From: Paragorgia papillata
Lineage: Eukaryota > Cnidaria > Anthozoa > Scleralcyonacea > Coralliidae
Reading direction: 5' to 3'
Length of the DNA stretch: 64,000 bases
NCBI GenBank assembly: GCA_035771165.1
Contig: JAWNZC010000001.1
Span: forward strand, 4,656,501 to 4,720,500
The notes under the pieces were generated by a model. That model saw nothing but the letters and a program-made list of their open reading frames with translations. It did no database searches and was not told the origin of the DNA. The first letter of the stretch is position 1; the number at the start of each line of letters is the position of its first letter. A program made the translations under genes and the position numbers. Shown here one piece after another: positions 10,738 through 20,100 of this stretch.

Positions 10738-11104
10738 GTTAGCAAATAGTTCGTGTATTAAAATTCAAGCAAATTCATTACACTGCAGCCTATAGTATTG
10801 TGGGCTCGCATTGCCCGAACCTCAGCCACAGAATATCAGGCGCGATATTTTACGCCATCCTACGCGATCCTACGCAATCCAGGTCCAAACTGCCGGGAAA
10901 GGTTCAAAGGTTCCGACGCGAGTTGGACTTCTGGTTGTATTTCTATTCTGTGCCTCAGCGAAGCTTGCTTCCGAAACGATATGCCTAGCCGATATGCCCC
11001 GATGGTAACCCGAATAAATCAATCAGCTCGCATGCGAGCCCACAATACTTTAGGCTGCGGTGTAATGATTTGCTTGAATTTTAATACACGAAGTATTTGC
11101 TAAC
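10738..11104. mobile_element. Foldback MITE
   Basis: Terminal inverted arms of about 65 bp (GTTAGCAAATAGTTCGTGTA ... and its mirror ending at TAAC, 11104), including CATTACACTGCAGCC / GGCTGCGGTGTAATG. The central 200 bp is unrelated, with CCTACGCGATCCTACGCAATC tandem words. The three overlapping open frames here are by-products. Confidence 0.75.
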
Positions 11105-12053
11105 TTGCCAAGCCGTAAGTTGTCAAAGGTAAGACGTTCAGTAAATATAACTCATATTTGACTTCTTTGCGCAAGGATATACGAAACTTAGACAGGTTAA
11201 GGTCGTGTAATAAACCTTCAAAACACTTTCGAATTGTTTACAAATCGCCGCTGGGTTTGGCAAGAATATAGAAAGATGAGTCATCGAATATGAAACTTGA
11301 TATTCGATCAAAAGTGATTGCCCATGAGCCCATCAAAATTGTGTGACCGTGACGCTTTTTGATTTTTTGAAGAATAGGAAATTTATCTTTAAACTTTGAC
11401 TTGGATTAAAAAAACTGACAAATATTTCCTGCAAGATACAAAAAATTTCCTGCGAACAACTTTTACAAACAATTTCCTGGCAGCGGCGCTACCGGCGCTG
11501 CCGGACATTTTCCAGCACTGGTACGAAGAAGCCGCATTGGAGTCAAATTGATAGCGAATGTTCGATCGACTATAACTCAAAATCTGCCTTCTTCCCCAAA
11601 ATTTAAATGCTGGTTTCATTTTATTCCATTACTGCTTTTGATATCTGAGAGGTATTTCGTAATGGGAAAATCGGGGAAAATGGGTAAATTATGTATTTAT
11701 TCCTTTCATCCGACGACTTGTTTACTAGTGCTGTCTTTAAAACGTACTCAGATTCTGTCTTATGTCGAGCAAGACCTCTTAACTACCCCAACGTTGTGCT
11801 AAATTTATGTATAATTCCGTTCGTACATAGAAATATATAATCAGTTTTTTTATCTCACTCAGATCTTACAATAAAGTTTGACATGCCTACGCTACTAATT
11901 TCATTGCGGCGACGACATGCAAATATTGTCAATTTCTGCAAAATATGCCCTATAGCCTCAAAATATTTTTACCGATTGTCAGTCTTTAGTTGATTTTCTT
12001 AAATTTTAACGACACTTTTTTGTTCTAAAAATTGTAGAAATGGGGCTTTTTGC
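11105..12053. other. No feature recognised
   Basis: Unique-looking AT-rich DNA. The word ATTTCCTG recurs three times at 11425-11480. I see no supported exon, repeat or RNA gene. Confidence 0.35.
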
Positions 12054-12287
12054 TCAATTAAACTGCGTGCATTTGAAGCCACGGCATGTTGACCACAACG
12101 TACTCAAGTCATTGTCACCCAATTTAATATCGTACGATTCACTAAAATATCTTTCTATTTCTTCACGTTGTGGGAGGCTGCTTCTGACTGTTTCCAGTGT
12201 CCTTTCACAAGCTGTTTTACAAACTATACACCTTTTTCTGGGGGAAATAAGGCCATAAGGGTTGTGAGGGGAGAAATTTACCGCCAT
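12054..12287 (-). CDS. Possible small ORF or first exon with a CxxC motif, unrecognised
   Basis: A 77-aa frame starts at ATG in the context AAAGATGGCGG, the same CCATCTT/AAGATGGCG style as the bleomycin hydrolase start. The DNA upstream on this strand (12300-12370) is unusually CpG-rich, as in a promoter. The protein has RKRCIVCKTAC near residue 17 and a later WSTCRGFKC, so four Cys could bind zinc. A TGA follows after Gln-Phe-Asn. It could be a complete short protein, a 5' exon read into its intron, or chance. The Cys pattern supports it; no homologue is recalled. Confidence 0.35.
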   Translation of the reverse strand: MAVNFSPHNPYGLISPRKRCIVCKTACERTLETVRSSLPQREEIERYFSESYDIKLGDNDLSTLWSTCRGFKCTQFN

Positions 12288-12710
12288 CTTTGTTTATATT
12301 TTTGAAGCCGCCAGACTCCCCACGACAACTCGCGCGACGCATGCGCAGACAATTTCCTGCTGTTATCTGGCTAACGCTTGAGTAAATAGCGTGAGTAAAT
12401 AAAGTTGTACCGAAAGAATTTTCCTAATTTGCATATATATTGGATTCGACACGTGAAAAGTTAAAGTTTTGAAACGAGCTGAAATTACTCTGATGCTTCT
12501 GCTCGGAACGTCTGCATTTCGTCGGTCCCAAAAAGCTCGTCTGTACCGGCCGTTTCGCTACATACATATATACTATAAGTACTCGATATGAGTGACCGTA
12601 TTGTATTGGATATACAAGCTCGATCCGAACATATATGGACTTGCCCAAGTCGACTGCCTGTATTTTTGTTGTTAAGGATATGCATAATATACAGTCAACA
12701 GACACCTCTC
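12288..12710. other. CpG-rich stretch, then no recognised feature
   Basis: 12300-12370 includes GCGCGACGCATGCGCAG, a nuclear respiratory factor-1-like palindrome (TGCGCATGCGC type) common at animal promoters. It may be the promoter of the small minus-strand ORF. The remainder shows nothing I can name. Confidence 0.35.
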
Positions 12711-13140
12711 TAAGGGCCTGTTCACACGAGGCGAGTTATCTCGGGGGGTAGGGTTATCCCTATCCCCCGAGATAACTCGGTGTTAGTTTATTTCCATGTT
12801 AAAAAAAGTAAAGCGTTCACATGAGACCGAGATAACTCGGGGGATAGGGATAACTCGGTCGGAGCGATAGGGTAACCCTAGCCCCCGAGTTATCCCTACC
12901 TCCATGTGAGCGCTTTCACCCGAGTTATCTCGGGGCCTAGGGTCAACTTAGGCATGCGTATTTATGCTGTTGCTCGGGATAACTCGTGGTGAAGCGTTCA
13001 CATGAAGCTAGGGTTATCTCGGGGGCCAGGGACAACTCGGTAGTTGCGTTTTATCATGTGAAATAGGGTCAACTTTGACCCTAGCCCCCGAGTTATCCCT
13101 ACCCCTCGAGATAACCCGGTCTCGTGTGAACAGGCCCTTA
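12711..13140. mobile_element. Foldback element with iterated GAGTTATCCC/GGGATAACTC words
   Basis: Ends TAAGGGCCTGTTCACACGAG and ...CTCGTGTGAACAGGCCCTTA are exact inverted repeats. The interior has at least ten copies of CGAGTTATC or GATAACTCG in both orientations. It is flanked by GACACCTCTCTAA, which continues at 13146-13190 as a tandem of about 19 bp. Non-coding MITE. Confidence 0.8.
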
Positions 13141-13487
13141 GAGGCAGACACCTCTCTAAGGCAGACACCTCTCTAAGGCGCACACCTCTAATAAGGTGGA
13201 CAGCTAATCTTGGCCGCTCATACATTATTTACTATAATAAAACTCTTCCTAAAGCGGACACCGACACCAAATTTGGTCCTGAGAGTGTCCACCTTTAATA
13301 GAGAGAGTTCACTATATATATTAGTCTGATGATCTCTAGCGAGAGCTGAGTGTGAAGACTGTGAAACCACCGCCTGACCACGGCAAGTATCCGATCTTGG
13401 TATCATGCCATCATCTCTACAACATTGTATACAGCACCTGTGTCGCTACCAGTGGTCACAACCCCGTACGACAAGTAATATATATAC

Positions 13488-13489
13488 TG

Positions 13490-13575
<86 letters not shown>
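13488..13575. repeat. (AT)n microsatellite
   Basis: About 40 AT dinucleotides. Open frames of Ile-Tyr on both strands are artefacts. Further AT tracts lie at 14043-14085, 14163-14192 and 14354-14378. Confidence 0.95.
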
Positions 13576-13578
<3 letters not shown>

Positions 13579-13639
13579 GGGACAGTGAATTCGGGTGGAG
13601 AATAATGTTAAGGTGTTTACTCCAAGTGACGGACCATAC

Positions 13640-13975
13640 CGGACAAGTATAGAGAAAACTCTACTGTGCCCGGCTGGGATTCGAACCCGCGACTTTCGGT
13701 TTGCCATCATTCGACCACCAGCTCCCAACTTGACCTGTAGCTCAGTCGGTAGAGCGTCGGACTAGTAAACCGAAGGTCGCGGGTTCGAACCCCAGCCGGG
13801 CCAAGTAGAGTTTTCTCTTTATAAGTAATATTGGACATTTCACTCGTTTACATAGCATGTTCTAAGGATTTTGGGTGAAGGAAAATTCGAGTGTAAAATA
13901 TATACATTTTAAGAGTTTTCTCTACTTGTCCGGTATGGTTCGTCACTCGGAGTAAACGTTGGGTCTCGGTGCGCC
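13640..13975. repeat. Inverted pair of tRNA-Thr-like sequences (tRNA-derived repeat)
   Basis: 13732-13803 (+) looks like a tRNA: TAGCTCAGTCGGTAGAGC D-arm, anticodon loop CTAGTAA (AGT, Thr), TTCGAAC T-loop. The acceptor stem and the outer T-stem pairs do not match, and no CCA-adjacent pairing is seen, so it is probably not functional. 13660-13705 holds the same 3' half on the minus strand. Both are bordered by AAAACTCTACT / AGTAGAGTTTT and GTCCGGTATGG. Related copies lie at 45965-46560. I read this as a tRNA-derived SINE or repeat, not a gene. Confidence 0.6.
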
Positions 13976-14041
13976 CGAGGGATCGCGGGCGCACCGAGAC
14001 CCTTACGGCTGGAATCTGAGCCTAAGTAAACACCTAATATC

Positions 14042-14087
<46 letters not shown>

Positions 14088-14163
14088 TTTGTATTTTGCT
14101 CTATCTATATATGGTATTGAGCACTCTCTAACATTTCGTGAACCAAAACTCACTTATATATAG

Positions 14164-14193
<30 letters not shown>

Positions 14194-14197
<4 letters not shown>

Positions 14198-14286
14198 GTG
14201 GGCTTACCTCAAATGTTGTGGTCGCTTGTGCCCAGCGTGAAACTGACAGTAGCGACCATCAACATTTGAGGTAAGCCCACTTATAG
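14194..14286. repeat. Hairpin within AT microsatellites
   Basis: GTGGGCTTACCTCAAATGTTG pairs with CAACATTTGAGGTAAGCCCAC; the loop carries TGGTCGCTTGTGCC. AT repeats flank both sides, which suggests an insertion into or extension by TA microsatellite. Confidence 0.8.
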
Positions 14287-14440
14287 TATATTCGCTCTAT
14301 CTTTACAGTATTGAGCACTTTTCGACATTTCGCGAACAACACTTTGTTTGTTTGAATATATATATATATATATATATTAGATTCCTATGTTCTCTGTTTC
14401 GGCAGTATATCTAACCTTACTATATTTCGATTGTTATATT

Positions 14441-14540
14441 AAGTAACGTTCGTTTCAGATGCAGTTATATATCAAGTATATAACGTTCGTTTCAGATGCA
14501 GTTATATATTAAGTATATAACGTTCGTTTCAGATGCAGAG
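14441..14540. repeat. Three-copy tandem repeat
   Basis: TAACGTTCGTTTCAGATGCAG followed by TTATATAT and AAGTATA repeats almost exactly three times, with a period of 37 bp. Confidence 0.85.
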
Positions 14541-15838
14541 CGCTGCAGTGGCATAAGGTTAATTTGTAACCACGATAAGTTTAGTCACTCTTCATATATA
14601 ATACACTATAATTGTTTAATATTGTATGACTGTCTATTAAAAGTTTTGTCCGACTATATTTTTTCAGTCGATTTTCTATAATATTATACGTGATCATGTG
14701 AAGCAGCTTGCTGACAAAATATATATATAAGCCTAAAATTGACAAACCAACGTGATTATATTATTACTAGACACTTTTGCCTATTGGCATTGTGGCTTTA
14801 AACACAGAATATCAAGTTTAAATTGCTATGGAGGACTTACCACGCGCTTTCAGGTTTGTGGTTTAAGCTCTATAATAAGCTTCTATACAAATGGACTGTC
14901 TTGCGTACCTCTCCGGGTCGAGTGTGTCGGTGATACTGGTCGGAATCGGCCTCTCTGTGACTGTAGCGGTTGTTAGTTCGCTGTAGTTCGTTCTAAAACT
15001 TACAGCTGTAAGCCTACCACACGTCTATACAACGAGGGTATCGCATTTGTCTTTGTTCTCATTTTCATATACTGTTTTGTGTGTACATGCTGCGAGATGT
15101 TCACTTCCCTTTGTTATGTTAATAAGGTTGAATGAAAGCCAGTAATGTGATAAAGACAAAAGGGATATCAGAAACAATGATGGATTTAATCTTGCCCGTG
15201 ACTGTGATCGTGATTTACGTTTTATATGGTATAGTTCCGTTGGGTTTCTCAGTCTTCGAACAGGTCGAGTGTTGTGTGTCTTGCAGACTATCTAACCCTA
15301 ATCCATGAATTATAATGGTTCAAAAAAAAAATTATCCCAGCCGACAGCGGTCAACAATATACAAACAAACAGCTTTTATTCCTTTTAATTAAAGTTTTTT
15401 TATATGAAATTCAAATGAGGTGTTATATGACTTATGAAATAATGTATACGCGCATGAATTAGCTTCGCAAATATACAATTGTAAATATGTGCAATATTAC
15501 GTGAAAATGTTTGTGACACTTTTAATTTCGTCGCGAAATTCGTGAGCACATGTATTTAGTGTAAAATGTTAATACCATTTATTAGTCTGTGTTCTATTAT
15601 AACAAAATCAGACGTTTGACAGACATTCGTCAAGCTTCATGTAGCCTACGTCCTAGCCTGCATGTGTCTATACATTTCGAAAACACTTTTATATAGCACT
15701 TTATTTTTCGCCCGCGAGTGTCTGACGCAAGCTAGCTCAAATGCAAAGAAAGTGTTTCTTTAATGTGGACTAATTTGGGCCTGTTTATATGCATGGAGAC
15801 CAGTTACCCGTCAGCCGAGTTAGCCCGGGCCTACTTAT
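14541..15838. other. No feature recognised
   Basis: AT-rich DNA with short poly-A and TA tracts. The open frames at 14496-14681 and 14752-14976 have no recognisable domains. No inverted or tandem repeat was found. Confidence 0.35.
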
Positions 15839-16079
15839 AAAGCCCTAATCAAACGACAACGCAAGTCATCGCAAGTTGGCAGTCAGAATTTCTGTGGCGT
15901 TCGTTTGAACACCCAAATTAACAAAATAAAGGTTTTATGAGTGTTTTAAACAAGTTTTAACTTTGTCACGGTACATGATATTTTCGGGAAACTATTCAGA
16001 GCGGCTGGCTGAGATAGCGTGACTGGCAGACTGCCAGCTTGCGATGACTTGCGATGACTTGCGTTTGATTAGGGCTTAA
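15839..16079. mobile_element. MITE family F, copy 2 (opposite orientation)
   Basis: Ends AAAGCCCTAATCAAACGA and ...TTTGATTAGGGCTTAA. The interior (GAATTTCTGTGG ... GCTGAGATAGCGTGACTGG) is the reverse of the copy at 9217. A small GCGATGACTT duplication lies near the right end. Confidence 0.8.
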
Positions 16080-16115
16080 GATACGAAATATGCAAATGAG
16101 GCCTACCTAATTATA

Positions 16116-16477
16116 CAGGGTGAATCAAAAAAAACTGATGCCTTTCATATTCAAATTAGCCGCATAGCGGCTGTAATTTGACAGAAGTTCCCTAAATATC
16201 TCATGGGTATACGAAGCATATCAAATAAGTGAACCCTAAATATCTCATGGGTATACGAAGCATATCAAATAAGGTTCACTTATTTGATATTCACTTATTT
16301 GATATGCTTCGTGTATACGAAGCATATCAAATAAGTGAATATCAAATAAGTGAACCTTATTTGATAATATTTATTAATAATTATACCCATGAGATATTTA
16401 GGGAACTTCTGTCAAATTACAGCCGCTATGCGGCTAATTTGAATATGAAAGGCATCAGTTTTTTTTTATTCATCCTG
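16116..16477. mobile_element. Mariner-like foldback MITE with TA flanks
   Basis: Termini CAGGGTGAATCAAAAAAAAC and ...TTTTTTTTTATTCATCCTG are inverted and each is bounded by TA, the Tc1/mariner target. The arms of over 90 bp match almost completely. The centre is a nested palindrome of TATTTGATATGCTTCG units. No transposase is present. Confidence 0.8.
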
Positions 16478-17111
16478 TATTGAGCAATTATATTGAGCAA
16501 TCAACTTCTCTACGGGCTTTCAAAGCCAATATTCGCAGCCACAACTTCCCGAGTGAATCTAATTACACGGCATCCTTGAAAAGCAGACCGAATTTTTCTT
16601 TATTTCTTTTAGTATTCATCGTATATTTGTATTTACTATTTAGGTAACTTTAGTTTATATTTAATATTGTAATTCTGTAGTGTGTAGTTAGATTTCTATA
16701 TTTGTAACTTTTTAACTCTGAAGGAAATTCCGTGTTTAAATAAATCTTCTGATACTATAGGACCGTAGGACCAGACGCCTCCTTCTAGGACCAGTCATGG
16801 TCATGGAAGTCGAATTGCCAATATAATAAATATACATTCGATTGTATAAATGATTGCATGTAACATCGTTGAACTGATGTTCGAAGCGTTGATTTAGACT
16901 CCGGTTTTCAGGTCGAGTATATACTTCGAAAAAAGCACTAATTTCACGGGGTTTTTAAGTTTTTTCAAAAAACCTGTTCCAAATCTTAAAAATTCATTAG
17001 TCATTGCCGACTGCGATTAATATTTCAAGCGGTGCTTTGACGGACTTCACTTATTCATAATAAACGTCTATCGAATGCTTGCGAACTCATATTTAACCAT
17101 CTAAAAGCTTT
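16478..17111. other. No feature recognised
   Basis: AT-rich. A possible LINE 3' tail was considered around 16490-16760 but not supported. Otherwise empty. Confidence 0.3.
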
Positions 17112-20100
17112 ATTGTTTGTTTCGAAACCAGGCTTGGACTGGCCATTGTGCCATAAACCAACTGAGTATTGTAGAACAATGGCTGAGTATTGTAGAACAA
17201 TGACTGAGTATTGTAGAACAATGACTGAGTATTGTAGAACAATGGCTGAGTATTGTAGAACAATGACTGAGTATTGTAGAACAATGGCTGAGTATTGTAG
17301 AACAATGACTGAGTATTGTAGAACAATGACTGAGTATTGTAGAACAATGGCTGAGTATTGTAGAACAATGGCTGAGTATTGTAGAACCAATGGCTGAGTA
17401 TTGTAGAACAATGACTGAGTATTGTAGAACAATGGCTGAGTATTGTAGAACAATGGCTGAGTATTTTAGAACCAATGGCTGAGTATTGTAGAACAATGAC
17501 TGAGTATTGTAGAACAATGACTGAGTATTGTAGAACAATGACTGAGTATTGTAGAACAATGGCTGAGTATTGTAGAACCAATGGCTGAGTATTGTAGAAC
17601 AATGACTGAGTATTGTAGAACAATGGCTGAGTATTGTAGAACAATGGCTGAGTATTGTAGAACCAATGGCTGAGTATTGTAGAACAATGGCTGAGTATTG
17701 TAGAACAATGACTGAGTATTGTAGAACAATGACTGAGTATTGTAGAACAATGGCTGAGTATTTTAGAACAATGACTGAGTATTGTAGAACAATGGCTGAG
17801 TATTGTAGAACAATGACTGAGTATTGTAGAACAATGACTGAGTATTGTAGAACAATGACTGAGTATTGTAGAACAATGACTGAGTATTGTAGAACAATGA
17901 CTGAGTATTGTAGAACAATGGCTGAGTATTTTAGAACAATGACTGAGTATTGTAGAACAATGACTGAGTATTGTAGAACAATGGCTGAGTATTGTAGAAC
18001 AATGACTGAGTATTGTAGAACAATGGCTGAGTATTGTAGAACAATGACTGAGTATTGTAGAACAATGGCTGAGTATTGTAGAACAATGGCTGAGTATTGT
18101 AGAACAATGGCTGAGTATTGTAGAACAGTGACTGAGTATTGTAGAACAATGGCTGAGTATTGTAGAACAATGACTGAGTATTGTAGAACAATGGCTGAGT
18201 ATTTTAGAACAATGACTGAGTATTGTAGAACAATGGCTGAGTATTGTAGAACAATGACTGAGTATTGTAGAACAATGGCTGAGTATTGTAGAACAATGAC
18301 TGAGTATTGTAGAACAATGGCTGAGTATTTTAGAACAATGACTGAGTATTGTAGAACAATGGCTGAGTATTGTAGAACAATGACTGAGTATTGTAGAACA
18401 ATGACTGAGTATTGTAGAACAATGACTGAGTATTGTAGAACAATGACTGAGTATTGTAGAACAATGACTGAGTATTGTAGAACAATGGCTGAGTATTGTA
18501 GAACAATGACTGAGTATTGTAGAACAATGGCTGAGTATTGTAGAACAATGGCTGAATAATGTAGAACAATGACTGAGTATTGTAGAACAATGGCTGAGTA
18601 TTGTAGAACAATGACTGAGTATTTTAGAACAATGACTGAGTATTGTAGAACAATGACTGAGTATTGTAGAACAATGGCTGAGTATTGTAGAACAATGACT
18701 GAGTATTGTAGAACAATGGCTGAGTATTGTAGAACAATGACTGAGTATTGTAGAACAATGGCTGAGTATTGTAGAACAATGACTGAGTATTGTAGAACAA
18801 TGACTGAGTATTGTAGAACAATGGCTGAGTATTGTAGAACAATGACTGAGTATTGTAGAACAATGACTGAGTATTGTAGAACAATGGCTGGGTATTGTAG
18901 AACAATGACTGAGTATTGTAGAACAATGACTGAGTATTGTAGAACAATGACTGAGTATTGTAGAACAATGACTGAGTATTGTAGAACAATGGCTGAGTAT
19001 TGTAGAACAATGACTGAGTATTGTAGAACAATGGCTGAGTATTGTAGAACAATGGCTGAGTATTGTAGAACCAATGGCTGAGTATTGTAGAACAATGGCT
19101 GAGTATTTTAGAACCAATGGCTGAGTATTGTAGAACAATGACTGAGTATTGTAGAACAATGACAGAGTATTGTAGAACAATGGCTGAGTATTGTAGAACA
19201 ATGACTGAGTATTGTAGAACAATGGCTGAGTATTGTAGAACAATGGCTGAGTATTGTAGAACAATGGCTGAGTATTGTAGAACAATGGCTGAGTATTGTA
19301 GAACAATGGCTGAGTATTGTAGAACAATGGCTGAGTATTGTAGAACAATGGCTGAGTATTGTAGAACAATGGCTGAGTATTGTAGAACCAATGGCTGAGT
19401 ATTGTAGAACAATGGCTGAGTATTGTAGAACAATGACAGAGTATTGTAGAACAATGACTGAGTATTGTAGAACAATGACTGAGTATTGTAGAACAATGGC
19501 TGAGTATTGTAGAACAATGGCTGAGTATTGTAGAACAATGGCTGAGTATTGTAGAACCAATGGCTGAGTATTGTAGAACAATGGCTGAGTATTTTAGAAC
19601 CAATGGCTGAGTATTGTAGAACAATGACTGAGTATTGTAGAACAATGGCTGAGTATTGTAGAACAATGGCTGAGTATTGTAGAACAATGACTGAGTATTG
19701 TAGAACAATGGCTGAGTATTGTAGAACAATGACTGAGTATATTGTAGAACAATGGCTGAGTATTGTAGAACAATGACTGAGTATATTGTAGAACAATGGC
19801 TAAGTATTAGTAGAACAATGACTGAGTATTGTAGAACAATGGCTGAGTATTGTAGAACAATGACTGAGTATTGTAGAACAATGGCTAAGTATTAGTAGAA
19901 CAATGGCTGAGTATTGTAGAACAATGACTGAGTATTGTAGAACAATGACTGAGTATTGTAGAACAATGGCTGAGTATTGTAGAACAATGGCTGAGTATTT
20001 TAGAACCAATGGCTGAGTATTGTAGAACAATGGCTGAGTATTGTAGAACAATGACTGAGTATTGTAGAACAATGGCTGAGTATTGTAGAACAATGGCTGA

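Noticed and set aside
13352..13728. Ile-Tyr repeat frames on both strands
   Set aside because: (AT)n microsatellite translation.
13732..13803. Functional tRNA-Thr (AGT) gene
   Set aside because: Acceptor stem and outer T-stem mismatch and there are several decayed, inverted copies, so it is treated as a tRNA-derived repeat.
16490..16760. Third LINE 3' tail
   Set aside because: FKANIRSHNF-like wording was suggestive, but there is no Cys/His motif or clear stop context to support it.
17093..19729. 878-codon and other very long open frames on both strands across the array (for example also 17110-19095 and 22223-23014)
   Set aside because: They exist only because the 21-bp period is a multiple of three and the monomer lacks stops. 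Several frames and both strands are open at once, and one-base variants switch frames. No gene is supported.
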